Assembly (NCBI GenBank): GCA_963965975.1
Contig: OZ014412.1
Location: 2,978,501 to 3,042,500 of the forward strand
Reading direction: 5' to 3'
From: Xestospongia bergquistia
Lineage: Eukaryota; Porifera; Demospongiae; Haplosclerida; Petrosiidae
Length of the DNA: 64,000 bases
Part shown: one piece after another, positions 1 through 12,213 of the stretch
Layout: each line of letters starts with the position of its first letter
Position numbering within the stretch: the first letter of the stretch is position 1
Translations under genes and position numbers: made by a program
Notes under the pieces: generated by a model
The model's database searches: none
What the model was told of the DNA's origin: nothing
Seen by the model: only the letters and a program-made list of their open reading frames with translations

Positions 1-32
1 GTTAATAGTAGGATCAGTAGACCTATCATCAT
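1..32 (-). CDS. Signal-peptide exon of a B-type Ig/FN3 receptor, cut by window edge
   Basis: The reverse strand begins ATG ATG ATA and encodes the hydrophobic MMIGLLILLL. It is nearly identical to the first exons of the B-type receptors at 12150-12213 and 52221-52281. The rest of the exon and gene lies left of the window, so only the N-terminal end of a presumed type I membrane or secreted protein is present. Assignment rests on identity to the paralogous exons, and whether the gene is intact cannot be judged. Confidence 0.6.
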   Translation of the reverse strand, partial: MMIGLLILLL

Positions 33-1000
33 ACCAACTCTATTTAGTAGCCAGACCCATTCAATACAATGAGCACAAATGATCGTAGATATAATCACAT
101 TGTAAACATTGATTGGTTGATTTAACCAATACATGATTATACAGGTAGACGTATGTAGTTTGAACAAAAGTAAACATAATATTGTTTTGAATACAAATTA
201 CCATAGAGGATTGACTGTAAATATTAGTATGTTATTCCAAAATACAGTTGCATACAGTTTGCAGAGTTATGTCAATATAATCAGTCATGTGATACTGTAC
301 TAGTGCTTGTTTGTATGTGACTACAGGTATAAAATAATATACATCGTTGCTCATAGCTTCAATTACTGGGTAGTATATTACAAAGACTACATTTGACTTC
401 CAGTATGTTTCGCGCATTAAGTTATATAGACTGTTTTGTTTAGGGGAAAGTCAGTGTTGGACTGCACATCATATTGATGAAACTGTGGTAAACAAGGTCT
501 TGGTTGAAATAATGCAAGACTAGACTGCAATGAAGTAGTTTACCTGACATTTCAATGTAGTATTCTAGTAGAATTAGCACCTTAACTGAACACAATATAG
601 AGGAGTAATAAAATTTATAAGAGGCTAGATAGTGTTCATTTTTATTCACAAATATATCAGTTCACTTTATGAAACAATAAAAAAAAATACTGACTATATG
701 CTCAATTGGGAAAATACCATGTTACAGTAGCTATTCCCACTTTTGTCTAATAGATCAATAATAGGACATGCTGTTCATATTGTATAGTAAAATGCTAAAT
801 TAAATATTCTTTTAAAACATAAATTTATTACAAACATTTACATTGCGATTGATAATCAGATAAATACACTGAAAAATTTATTAGTTGATTTAACCATATA
901 AGACATCAAACAGTAGTGAACAACACACTGTTAATAATTACATGACACTGACCAAGGACTGTCAAATTTTTATATAGTAACTAGTAATCAAAACAGCATA
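33..1000. other. Non-coding stretch upstream of the edge gene
   Basis: AT-rich sequence with no convincing exon. Short open frames at 232-417 and 440-649 have no recognisable domain, signal peptide or paralog in the window. Divergent promoter elements for the edge gene may lie here, but none is clear. Confidence 0.5.
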
Positions 1001-1075
1001 TATGAGAATATTACTAATTACCATCATACTACTGAACTAGAGATGACCACAAGTGCTGTATATGGTATAACATAA
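1001..1075 (+). pseudogene. Solo relic of a type 1 receptor-tail exon
   Basis: Reading forward, the frame gives YENITNYHHTTELEMTT and ends in Y-G-I-T followed by TAA. This is the C-terminal half of the type 1 cytoplasmic tail exon of the A receptors. A TG microsatellite follows at about 1090, as in the intron after type 1 tails elsewhere. There is no transmembrane exon upstream. It lies in inverted orientation about 300 bp from another tail exon at 1378-1493, suggesting an inversion or inverted duplication. Confidence 0.7.
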
Positions 1076-1377
1076 TATTGACCAATAACAGTGTGTGTGT
1101 GTGTGTTTATATAATATTAAAAAATAATCATCTCACTTGAGTATAATATGTTATTTACTAATGTTTTAATATATTGTGTAGGTATTTATCCAATCTAAAT
1201 GACTATTAGCTGGTTAAAAAACAAATCTATTTTAACAGTGTGAAGATGTCTTAATGTACATATTAATAATTACTGTTAAATATTGCATTAAAATGGCTAA
1301 AGATCATTTAATTTCCTTTGAGGAAAATCATTGGCAATATATAATCTTTTATATGTAGTAATTGACTAAATCAGTTG

Positions 1378-1990
1378 TTATGTTATTGCACCATATGCAG
1401 CACATGTGTTCATCTCTAGTTCAGTAGTATGATGGTAATAAGTAATATTCTCATATTGAAGTATACCAGTCATCACTTGATGTTGTACAGTATCTAGTAG
1501 TGACTTATATAAGAGAGTGTGCATATAAAATGTAGTTAACTTTACCTTGTCTTAGTGAATTAGTTCTTCTTATCCTATATATCATTATAAGTACTAGTAC
1601 AGTACATACCAGTATTAGAACTGACACACCCACTAGACTACCAGTAATACTACCTACAATATGTAGTAATATATTTAGTTAACTAGACTAGAACACTCCT
1701 CACTGTAATAGTAATAATATGAACTCAATTGTTATAATTTTTAATAATAACTTACTATGATTACAGTCTATACATAGTGTAGTTGATGATAGAGATGACA
1801 ATGTAATAATAATTATTATATTTGATATAGTAATTATAATAAAAGTAAAAGGAGATGTTTCAGTCACTATTGATTGTTCAGTTTACAGTATACCCTTCCA
1901 TGTAAATATTATTGTTACAATCCATCCATCCATTAAAATGTCACATTATAATTACTGGTATATATTCCTGTCACACATTTAGTAGGCAAA
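1378..1990 (-). pseudogene. 3' fragment of an A-type receptor (D4 remnant, TM exon, type 1 tail)
   Basis: The transmembrane exon (1546-1653, 108 nt) has intact splice signals and encodes a helix GVSVLILVCTVLVLIMI followed by the basic stop-transfer YRIRR. The type 1 tail exon (1378-1493) contains YENI and ends CAAYGAIT-stop. Right of these, 1690-1990 carries a decayed stalk exon and the 3' half of the D4 exon, but the frame is lost and no Ig or FN3 exons follow. Probably a decaying receptor 3' end. The TM and tail exons themselves remain open. Confidence 0.7.
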
Positions 1991-2487
1991 TTAGATGCTG
2001 TGAAATATGTAATAGGTAAGTCGCAAAGGTTTTGTTTGATGGTAATTTAATTCATGCTCAAGTTGAAGCAGCTGTAGTGATGTTGTAATATATAACATAT
2101 CAAGTGTGATATCCATCAGTGTATCAAATGCTGCATGGTCACCAAAGCAGTCTGAACAATTGTACTGAATTGTCATACATATATTGTGCATGTCACTGTG
2201 GTGAATCAGTTGTATATGGTCTTTGGTCTTGGCTTGCATGCTTCACTTGATGGCTGCATACATACAGGAGTGATAAAAGGCATGTTGCTATAAATGATTC
2301 TGTCCTTTGGTCAACTATGAAATAGGATTCTGCCAACAGTTCTCTGGGATATGTGGTGCACTGTTACAGTGGATGCATGGGATGTGAGTATGCTTTCAGA
2401 TTGGGACTGACTGTTGGTTGGCAATTCATTCAAACCAAGGATCCTTCTGTTATTTATATCATGGTACAGTGAGGTCAATTGATATAT

Positions 2488-2736
2488 ATTGAATCAAAAT
2501 TGAATGCATTCAATGGTACATTTAACATGTTGTGATTTACTTTTTATTGCTTATTATTTGTTAAATAACTTATGATTTACTAAATAATTCATAATTTATT
2601 ATATAATCTATTATTTAGTAAATAATTTATTTAATAAATAATCATAATTTATTAAATAATTAAGAAGTAAATCAAGAGTTATTTAATAAATAATGATTTA
2701 TTTATTATATCATGATAATTTTCCAATTTTAACACA
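2488..2736. mobile_element. Degenerate copy of MITE family M1
   Basis: Starts with a TCAAAATTG block like the terminal repeat of the copies at 23947 and 62749, and ends with the TTCCAATTTT block, but the outer bases have decayed. The interior is the same AT-rich palindrome-like body built of TTTATTAAATAA units. No coding capacity. Assigned by shared interior and terminal-repeat remnants. Confidence 0.5.
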
Positions 2737-3538
2737 TATTGCTGTGATGGAACTATTTTGTTAACAGAGCAGACGATGTGGTGATTTACTATTAATGATG
2801 CTGCCAGCCAAGCTTGGTTTATAATGGATCATGTTCACTATATGTAAGTGGTTCAAACTTCTAGAAAGTAGGTCACATATTATGAGGTTGACGTGTATGG
2901 CTGCACCTTGAGATTGTCCCCCAGATACCATTGGGGTACATATTGGTATATGAAAGGGATGAAAAGTCACCTTGAGTTACTTTTTCTTTTATTCTTGTTG
3001 GTCCAGTAGGCATGGACACTACTTGAGGAGAGGATTAAACAATTCCCCAAGCTTGAGAACTGCCACTCATTGGGGAAGGTTCATTGGTATGGTCAATTGT
3101 CGAGTTTTTGGGACTAACAATGTGCTCACCATGGTTGTTGTAGAATTTATGTATATTGGAGTATATACATACAATATTCATCTTTACCTTCATTAGCAGA
3201 CATATAGTGTAAAACCACAAAAAGTAAGTTTAGGATAATGATGGACAAAAAGATATTTCAACATTATCCATATTTGTCACCTTAAGCCTCACCACCTTTC
3301 TGTGGGCAATGGCTACAGTACTTAGTTTTGTTTGAGTGTTACCTTGACCAAGAACTCTAAACCTCAATAATTTCAAAACTGTACTAAACAAAATATCACA
3401 AATTAAATGAAAAGTGCTACCACCAAACTAACCTATACTAATTGATTACAGGATCTAATAAGGAGTGTAAGTGAGGATTTGTATTGTAACTTTTGATTCT
3501 AATGTTACAGTGATATTTCTGACTTGCAATATCATCAC
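2737..3538. other. No supported gene
   Basis: Small overlapping open frames on both strands (2761-2970, 2972-3196, 3035-3220) show no domain, paralog or splice context. No repeat structure was recognised up to the inverted-repeat element that follows. Confidence 0.5.
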
Positions 3539-4292
3539 TTTCAGAGTTTATGTTTGTCTAGACAATCAATACTAAGAATCAACAAAACCAAGCTATACAT
3601 ACAATACAACTACCAATTAAAATACATCTAAGGCATAGGCGTAGGAAGCATGGAGCCAGGGGGCCATGGCCCAAAGATTTTTCTTTTGATGCATTTGCCC
3701 CCCCAGATATGTGGACATAACAGACACAATTGATGAACTCCATATAGCTAAACAATTTGTTGAAGTGAATGACAGAAGAAAGAACTGTTTTAGCATATTT
3801 TAATCAACATAACTATACCTGTGTTTACAATTAACTTACTTCAAAACAAAATTAATTATATACATATGCATAAACATTTTGATGCCAGCAACAGAATTTC
3901 ATAGTTGGGTGGGTAGTTGAAAAGCAAAATGATTTGGCCCCCAGGCATTTTTAGCTTCCTCCACCCATGTAAGGAGTCCATAGCAACAGCCAATGAGATA
4001 GCTGGAATAGAGTCTTTGACAGATCACAATTGGTTGAAGTGAGCAAGGCTGTTTTGATCTTCTAATCGGAGATCTCATCAGCAGACACAGCAAAGTCCTA
4101 GATTATTATTCATCCTTCAGTAGGCTAGTGAGATTGAGCATTCCACTGTTAAAACTCTATTCCTGTTACCTCATTGGCTGTTGCTATGGACTCCTTAGAT
4201 GTATTTTGATTGGTTGTTGTATTGTATATATAGCTTGGTTTTGTTTGTTGATTTTTAGTATTGGTTGTCCAGACAAATACAAAGTCTGAAAT
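3539..4292. mobile_element. Long-inverted-repeat (foldback) element, interrupted by a second element
   Basis: The left arm (about 3539-3632 continuing at 3970-3997) is the imperfect reverse complement of the right arm (about 4171-4292). Shared blocks include ACAAAACCAAGCTATA, ACATCTAAG and a near-perfect stretch GAGTCCATAGCAACAGCC. Arms are about 120 nt and no transposase frame is present, so this is a non-autonomous MITE-like or foldback element. The left arm is split by the element at 3633-3969. Confidence 0.75.
3633..3969. mobile_element. Nested MITE-like insertion with GC-rich inverted ends
   Basis: Ends are inverted and partly matching: GGCGTAGGAAGCATGGAGCC with GGGGGCCATGG on the left, and the reverse complement of GGCCCCCAGG with GCTTCCTCCACCCATG on the right. 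It interrupts the left arm of the outer inverted repeat and is flanked by a repeated TAAG (3629-3632 and 3970-3973), which looks like a 4-bp target-site duplication. No coding capacity. Confidence 0.65.
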
Positions 4293-4919
4293 GTCCTTTC
4301 ATATCTATACTTTTCAACAATCATCACTTCCAAGAATTACATAAAAGCTTTCATAAACCACCAATATAAATAATGAAAGCTATTATAGTTATTGTAAGCT
4401 GTAACATAATTATGAAAACTGTGACAGTGATAATTAAGTAATACTATGAAGCTACAGTATATTAATATTAAAATTGACCTATGAAATATATCACATATTC
4501 AATACATTTGACTGTGTAATTTGATTGTTTTCACATTTCTTTCTTTGGATGATGTAACCATACAGTTTTAATTTACTGCTCTCTACACTCCTCGGTTAAC
4601 TTGGTGGAGTGTGACATTTGCCATAGGAGCAGGTCTCACCCAATCCACACTGATTGTTTGCTTACCAATAATCTAGCTATCTAGTGCTACCATGTGTTAG
4701 CATGAGAGAGGGGCATGCATTACATATGAACTCTACACCTGCTCATTTTGACAATGAGTTGTCATTGAGGACTTAGCCTTCGCCAATTGTTAACCACAGG
4801 TCATGTATTGATTCCTGTATGTACATAGTGTCCTTTTAATATGGTATCAGTCACTGGCATGAAGAGTTACAAACCCTCACACCTTCACTTTAATTACGTG
4901 TGGTAACTGGGGCTGTCTG
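4293..4919. other. No supported gene
   Basis: No exon-like frames with paralogs. Slightly less AT-rich than the surroundings. Nothing else recognised. Confidence 0.4.
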
Positions 4920-4998
4920 TTAGACGTAGTCTCATCCCCAGACCTTCTAGCAAGCTACAGCAGCTTGCTAGTAGGTCTAGGGACGAGACTATGTTAGA
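4920..4998. repeat. Hairpin-forming inverted repeat
   Basis: AGTCTCATCCCCAGACCT and TCTAGCAAGCT on the left pair with AGCTTGCTAG, AGGTCTAGGGACGAGACT on the right, around a short loop near 4958. Arms are about 36 nt with a few mismatches. It is probably a small foldback or MITE remnant in the region upstream of the B1 receptor. Confidence 0.65.
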
Positions 4999-5220
4999 CG
5001 TGAAGTCGTTAAATAAAAATTAGCCTAAGCCCAGCCCAAAATCAAAGCCTAACACTGACCAATCAAAATTGAACAAAGTGCAAGAGCAGTTGATGCTAGT
5101 TTCACGGGCAGTTTGATTTCTCCGGCCCCGCTAAACGGCCTCTACATTTATTATATATGCATACCGATATGAAGAAGTAAGAGATCATTTTTCTCTATTG
5201 TCCATTATGTTTTGTCTAGT

Positions 5221-7270
5221 AAAGCAAGACTACTGATATTGCTCATACTTATTATTAAAATATCAACTCTTGGTGAGTGGTAATGGAGAATAGTCTAGAC
5301 TACTGGCCTCAGCAATGAAAGGTCATAATAAAGTTTAGAGCTGTTTTTAAGAACATATTGTTATTAAAGTATGACATTCCAATACTGGAAAAAAGATGGC
5401 TTACCTTTTATTCTTCCTGGCTTTTTTTAAACTAGACCTTGTCTTCAATATTATTGTCTGACAAGGCTGGTGTAAGCTTATAGTTCAAATTTCTTTGATA
5501 GGTGCAGCTGGTATCTTTACTATTGTACCAGAGACACAATATGTCTACCTCAATCATGATGTGACATTTGAGTGTGCTACCAACTTAACTGGATATACTC
5601 TCACATATGAATATAGTGGAGAGGTAGATGAAACATTGAAACAAACTAATCTACCTGATGGTGGCATAAAGGTCACAACAACCTTCATTGTAACTACTAC
5701 TAACAATGGTACTAGTGTATCATGTATAGCTCGTTTGAATAATGTATTTAAGGAAATATCAGACTTATCTTATGTATATGTACAAGGTAAGAGCTAAAGG
5801 TGACTTACATTACTAATAAACTAATGTACTTTTATTGGTCAGGTCCTCCTGGAGCTGTTTCTAATTTCCAAGGATATCAGTTAGATCATTGTTGTATTGT
5901 CTTCTCCTGGTCTCCTCCATTCACATTAGGACAGTTAAGTGTGTGGTATCAAGTGATATTAAGTGTAGGAGAAGAAGTGATGTCATCAGAAGTAATCTAT
6001 ACTACTAACTACACTTATTGTCCTATTGACCTAACTAATGGAGAATATAGACTTAATATTACTACAATCAATGGAGCAGGGACTGGAATATTGAACAGTA
6101 ATACTACAATGTATAAAACAGGTAATGTATATATATATTCCAATAACACAATTCATATTCATTTAATCATATTTAAAATTAATACATTAAAGTATTATCT
6201 GTTTTTCATTGATTTACTAATGGACAATTGATTATTGTGTTCTTTTTACAGATCAGATGCTCAATATCTCCTATAGTGACCATATGATGTATCGACTAAA
6301 CAATGACTGGACTTTTAATTTTAAAATACCAGTAAGTAATCACATGATCTATTAATATGTCACATGACTTACTCTTCTAAAGTCCACTCAACTCTGTACT
6401 CAACCTATTATGAATACAACAGTGATGAGTTGTAATTTAAAGAACTCTTCTGATTGTTATAACAGTTCTAATGTTACTATTATCACTGACTCTAATGGAT
6501 ATAAGACTATAATATCAGTAATTGATCTTCCTCCTAGAGAGAAGTTTAATACATTTGTATACTTACAATATGAGAGTGGACAGATATTTCAAACTACTCC
6601 AGTAGTTACCAGTAAGTATATTATATGTTTTTGTATGTATTATTAATAGTTTGATTAAAGGTACTCATGATCTACAAGGTATCACTGTTTGGAATACTTC
6701 AGATGATGTCCTATGTCTTCAATTTCAGTTAGTTCATGGCAGACAAATAACTGAACTACATCTAGAAATGATAAATGAAGATAAACATTATAATCTGATT
6801 GTCTCTGACTACATATGTCATTTAATTGATAATGACAATATCTATTGTAACAATCAACTTATCTTTACTAAATGTTTGAGTGATATACCTCCTGGTAATA
6901 ATTGGACATTATATGTATGTGATGGAGTACTACCTAATGTCAGTGATACATGTTCTAATCCAGCTGCTATAATAACTGATATTAGTATTGTTGGAGTACC
7001 TATAGAATCTTCTAGATCATCTACTATGGTATCTACTAGGACTTCTGTCAGCATTACAGTGTCTAGTAGTTTGCCAAGTAAGTACAGACACATAATATAT
7101 TGACTATTATGTCTTCACTATTACTGTTATTTTTAGTTATTGTGAATACATCCACTCCTACTGAACAAAGCAAACTGACCATAGCATTACTAATTGTCAT
7201 TGGAGTTGCAGTAATAATACTTATTATAGCTATATTATCAGTAGTGTTTTATTGCTTTGTATTGATGTAA
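5221..7270 (+). CDS. B1: Ig/FN3 type I membrane receptor without a cytoplasmic tail
   Basis: Six exons join in perfect phase: 5502-5786 (Ig-like, paired Cys in FECATN and VSCIA), 5843-6121 (FN3, FSWSPPF), 6252-6331, 6383-6611, 6661-7077 (Cys-containing B-specific ectodomain, Ser/Thr-rich end) and 7137-7270. They give 474 residues. The last exon encodes the helix LLIVIGVAVIILIIAILSV, then only about eight residues ending in VLM before TAA, so the protein has an anchor but essentially no signalling tail. Exon lengths 285, 279, 80 and 229 match B3 exactly. The first exon is unsettled. A hydrophobic frame LLILLILIIKISTL ends at 5272 with a phase-1 GTGAGT donor like the paralogs' signal exon, but no in-frame ATG is visible. 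The start may be lost or lie in an upstream exon. Many N-glycosylation sites. Not assigned to a named family beyond Ig/FN3. Confidence 0.8.
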
Positions 7271-9543
7271 CAAATATTACTTTTGTTGATTTTTTAAACT
7301 ATTAAGCTACTATCATTAAATTGTTTTTTTATAAAAAAAGTGCTAAAGTAAGCCACTATGAAAACAATATTAAAACCAATTTATTATCTTCTAGTTTATG
7401 CAAAGTGTTGATATCGTGTTGGTAAAAAGAAAACACTTAAAATACATACAAAGTAAATGTCATGATATAATGTATGTTTTCTTAATTAATATTGTATATC
7501 TTGTCAAGTAAAACTGGATTTCCTTTTATGGTCCCTACTTTATTTATTTTCATACATTTTATCATTATGTTCACTTAACCTTTGATAATCAATATTCTTC
7601 CCTTGTACTATTAAAAACATAGAAATAATAAAAGTTGCTGGTTATCAATCTCAACTTTTTATCTAGTTAGATATAGATAGAATAGTGATTAACTGTCATT
7701 ATTACTGAGTCCAGTAAACCAATGTTGAGAGTTTGTTTACATATAGAACTGCTGTGTAGAGGTGGATTTGTAAGACAAATCAGTCTTAAAGTATTCTTTT
7801 AGTATACAAGTGACTTTTGTACTACCATACATACTAAATAATCTTAGACCATTAATAGAAAAACTACAATCCTGATGTCACTAGAGACACAAAGATACAT
7901 CTTTGTAAAAGATTTCCTTACCCAAGAGATTTCAAACTCAAATGTCCCAAAACTAGATTTGGCCTGATTGTAGATATAATAGGTTACACCTACATCAATT
8001 AGAAAGTAGAATAGGATACAATTATGTCTACATATGTACCAGGTTCATAATAACAGTATGATATACTGAGCATATGGAATCAGTTTGTGCTGTTTGTATT
8101 AGCATGTTGGCTTGTTTATATTTTTGTTTACTTAACTACACAAAAAGGAAGGGCATGACATAACAATAATCGTAGACAGTTAATGTGATATCCTGTATGG
8201 TATGTAATGTGTAATTAACTACTATGGTATGCCATATATGTGCTATGTAAGCTACTTGGTTGGGGTAAACAAGTTAATGCCTACTCATTCTGCCTAGAGG
8301 CAAATGAGTCTGGCTACAACTTAAGTATATAACATAATTATTCTTTTATTATGTCACATTATATGCATCCAAGTGTTATTACCCTATTCAAGCAATAGTA
8401 TTCTTATCATTAACAGTACACCTGATGATTACACAATGCTTATGCCATATGTATCAGATGTTAGCTGTTAAACCGTTTATATAATTAATTATAACAGTTT
8501 ATAATCACATCAAACAACAATATTAAAAGAGACAATATAAATTTGTTAAATCCACTAGTAATAAGCTCAATAGTGAAAGTTAACTGAGACAATTTTTGAT
8601 AGCTCTAAACTCAAGACTAACATTGAGAGGTCGATAGGTCTAGATTTGCATGTAAACACAATTGTGATTACATCATCAATTGAACTCTATTTCCCACACC
8701 TGAAACCTTCCTTAAACCCTAAATATAGTAACACGAAACACTTGTTACTATTTTTGCTAAATGCATGGTTTATCATTTAACTATTATATACGGTTATACA
8801 GATTGCATGTAGCAAACTATTAACTACATAAATACAAAACTACATAGTCAGTCCCAATGTAATTAATAATGAAAAACAGTATGATGTTTTCCTTTTTGAA
8901 TTGGTGTGAATAATTCTGTCGGTGTAGGAATAGTAGAATCTTGTTTTGCAAAATTATAATAAATCACAGAAAAAAAGCATGCTATGTACTTATTAACAAA
9001 TGAGCATACTGAATTAACTACATTCTGGAGAATTTCTAACACTATCATTTTGTTGTACTCTGCATACTCTAGTCTGACATATAACATTGAGTCATTGGTC
9101 AGGTATATACTTCTATATTGTAAAAACAAATACTTTATTATTCAACTTTGATATTGAAGACATCTTTATGCTATAAGAAACTATTAAGTTGCAAAATGCA
9201 TAATACAAGTGTAGTTTACTCATACATACACACACACACACACATATATATATATTACTGTAAAATAGATTAGTAGATCTAACCAATCTATGGTCACATA
9301 TATGTTGGATTTACATAATACTACAGGATCAAATGCAACAAACATCACATTACTGTCACTGCTTAAATATACTAATTGACAGTTTTGTAGTTAATTGTCT
9401 AATTAATGAAGATTCTTTTTAACGTTAGTTAGATGAAATAACTCTCAAAAATGCTGGGCCTATGTGAATGCTGTCAATATGTAATTAGTTGAGCCATTGC
9501 ATGCAGGGTGTCATCATGTAATTTAAATCAGAGAATGTGTTCC
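7271..9543. other. Intergenic region with no supported gene
   Basis: AT-rich and without recognisable domains. An 88-codon minus-strand frame (8863-9129) has no signal peptide, no paralog in the window and no splice context, so it is not called. A short CA/TA microsatellite sits at about 9229-9255, just 3' of the A1 remnant. Confidence 0.5.
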
Positions 9544-9944
9544 TTTTTATTCCCAGAATATGTTCCTTGAAGTTGTAATAACTCTTAAATCCTGCAGCAT
9601 TACATCTCACTACTGTATTGTTGTTATATTGGCAATATCCAGGTATGGTAAGACTAGAATTAGGTGATCCTGCTTCATTTGTAACAATGCCAAGTTCATT
9701 ATTAGCAGAACCTGTTCCATTAACACAACATATAATAGTCACACCAGTATGATCTACTGAACATTGGTAATGTGCTAGTTGATAGACTCCAATGTTAGGA
9801 GATGGAGTAAATATGAACTGAACAGCTATATAATAAAACTAAATAAAATAGTACATTAGTTATTAATATAATCATACCTGTACATTTTAATATAATAGAT
9901 ACTAACAATATCAGTAGTAACCATGTTGTTTTCACTAGATCCAT
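9544..9944 (-). pseudogene. A1: 5' remnant of an A-type receptor (signal peptide and Ig exon only)
   Basis: Exon 1 (9878-9944) encodes the family signal peptide MDLVKTTWLLLILLVSIILK. Exon 2 (9544-9825) is Ig-like with both core cysteines, but the usual Trp of the CxW motif is replaced (IICCVNGT). The 3' donor that reads CAAG-GTAACAC in paralogs is AAAA-GGAACAC here, so the splice site is lost. No FN3, TM or tail exon follows on the left. Translation would run on to a stop at 9485. A truncated gene, at best encoding a small secreted Ig protein. The upstream promoter block of the family is retained. Confidence 0.7.
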
Positions 9945-9951
9945 ACTGAGT

Positions 9952-9975
9952 TTATCATTACATCATTATTACATC
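9952..9975 (-). promoter_or_regulatory. Tandem TGATGTAAT elements upstream of A-family start codons
   Basis: Just upstream of the A1 start codon the reverse strand reads GTAGTGATGTAATAATGATG followed by TAATGATAAAC, giving two direct TGATGTAAT copies. The same block precedes the start codons of A2, A3, A7, A4, A6 and A5. TGATGTAA resembles ATF/CREB-C/EBP-type half sites (established consensus), so it may be a shared proximal element. Function is inferred. Confidence 0.45.
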
Positions 9976-10659
9976 ACTACATATTATAGTAAGATACTAA
10001 TAATAGTTAGTAATATAGTATATATTATATACTAAAAGGTGACATAATGACTTTGTAGCAAAATAGTTTATATAGTATATTTTTTTATTCACTTTGTCTT
10101 ATTAAATCATATGATTATTTTTTATTCATTGTTATTCCTATGTGTACTGTAATTTGTGTGATGTTAGTAAAATTGTCTTCAAATAAATAAGTGTTGTTTG
10201 AGTTGAATATTAAAATAGTTTATATCTTTGTAAACAAAAGACACACCGATCATTTCATTTCACACATTAAGTTACAAAGTAAGATGACTGCAATATTTCA
10301 AGTATGTAACATACAAAAATAAAATACTAAAATAAATAATAAATAAATACATTAAATAATGACATATTTTTGATATTAGATATAATACACACATATATTG
10401 ATATAGTTATTGATGTGTTTAATTTATCAACTTCAATACTTCAAGTTAATTTGTTGTGGATAGTTCACATTCATGATAAGAAATTAATTATTAATTGTTG
10501 ACTGAAAGACTTTCCAATACTTCATATTTCAGATAACAACTCACAATTCTCAATACTAAAATTCAACATTTTAAATCATAAACAAATATATATGTACATA
10601 AGTGTACATAACTGTTGGTACTGTTGCCATGACAACTATGTATTTCAAGTATTAGGTCA
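9976..10659. other. No supported gene; diverged 3' region of B2
   Basis: AT-rich sequence. The minus-strand frame 10563-10745 overlaps the decayed end of the B2 pseudogene and has no independent support. Confidence 0.4.
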
Positions 10660-12213
10660 TCACCATACATTATACTGTGATAAGAGATCTTCATTATCAA
10701 CAAGATGAAGTCTATGATCACACTGTAGATGTAGATGTACTTCATTTATTGTACTTCCATTAACAAAGATAAACTGAAGACATAATATATCATTTGATGT
10801 ATTAGTTGGAATTAACTGTTGTAGATCATATGCATGACTACCTGTTATCAAAGATAGTAATGACATAATGTAACACATACAATATACTTACTGGTAACTA
10901 CTGAAGTAGTTTGAAATATCTGTCTACTCTTATATTGTAAGTATACAAATGTATTGAACATCTCTCTAGGAGGAAGATCAATTACTGATATTATAGTCTT
11001 ATATTCATTAGAATTAGAGTCATTGATAATAGTAACATTAGTACTGTTATAACAATCAAGAAGAGTTCTTCAAATTACAATTTGTCACTGTTGTATTGAT
11101 AATAGGGTGAATACAAACTTGAGTGGACTATAAGAGAGTATGTTATGTGACATATTGATAGATCATGTGATCACTTACTGGTAAATTAAAGTAAAAAATC
11201 CAGTTATTGTTTAGTCGATAAGTCATATGATCACTATATGAGATATTGAGCATCTGATCTATTAAAATGAACACAATTGTCCATTAATAAATCAATTAAA
11301 AACAAACACTATTTACTATATTAATTTCAAGTAAGGTTAAAAAAATATGAAATGTATTAAATGGACATAAGTAAGTAGTAGACATACACTTGTATACATA
11401 ATAAATAGAAGTAAGTTTTAGTACTACTTGATATATGATTTGTGTCACAAAATAATAATTGGATCATTTCATGGAATATTTATATACATTACCTGTTTTA
11501 AACATTGTAGTATTACTGTTCAATATTCCAGTCCCTGCTCCATTGATTGTAGTAATATTAAGTCTATATTCTCCATTAGTTAGATCAATAGGACAATAAG
11601 TGTAGTTAGTAGTATAGATTACTTCTGGTGATATCACTTCTTCTCCTATACTTAATGTCACTTGATACCACACACTTAACTGTCCTAACATGAATGGAGG
11701 AGACCAGGAGAAGACAATACAACAATGATCTAATTGATAACCTTGGAGATTAGAGACAGCTCCAGGAGGACCTAAGTTGATGGAGCTATTTAAATTTTTT
11801 GAAATTAATTATATTAACCTTGAGCATAAACAGTAGCTAATGAAGTCAACCTTGGTGTGTTAACACTATGATCAGCTCTACATCCAACTCTAGTACCATT
11901 GAGTGTACTAGTTACAGTAAAGGTAGTTGAAACTTTTATACCACCATCAGTTAGATTAGTCTTCTTCAATGTTGGAGTTAGAGATCCACCACTAAAGATG
12001 TAATTGAATGTTAGAGTATATCCAGTTAAGTTAGTAGCACATTCAAATGTCACATTATGATTGAGGTAGACATATTGTGTCTCTGGTACAATAGTTAAGA
12101 TACCTATAAAATAATGTCAGTATTAACATAATACTTATATTGTACTTACTGGTAACACATGGTATAATATACCAGCTGTAAGTTAATAGTAGGATCAGTA
12201 GACCTATCATCAT
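10660..12213 (-). pseudogene. B2: frameshifted and 3'-truncated B-type Ig/FN3 receptor
   Basis: Exons matching B1 and B3 are present: signal peptide 12150-12213 (MMIGLLILLLTYSWYIIPCV), Ig 11819-12103 (285 nt), FN3 11493-11771 (279 nt), 11179-11258 (80 nt), then 10892-11127. In that fifth exon the paralogs read AACTCTTCTAATTG, but here one base is added (CTTCTTGATTG, near 11055), giving an in-frame stop. The sixth exon (from 10841) diverges after DILCLQFIFVNG and never reaches the Ser/Thr-rich stalk. No TM exon or tail follows. The first four exons remain intact, so decay appears recent. It is the counterpart of B3 in the large segmental duplication. Confidence 0.8.

Noticed and set aside
2761..3220. 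Three overlapping small frames on both strands
   Set aside because: Mutually overlapping, no motifs, no paralogs in the window.
5398..5464. MAYLLFFLAFF frame as the signal peptide of B1
   Set aside because: It ends at a TGA with no donor that joins exon 2 in phase 1. The frame ending at 5272 has the right phase and a better donor.
8863..9129. 88-codon minus-strand frame
   Set aside because: No signal peptide, domain, paralog or convincing splice context.
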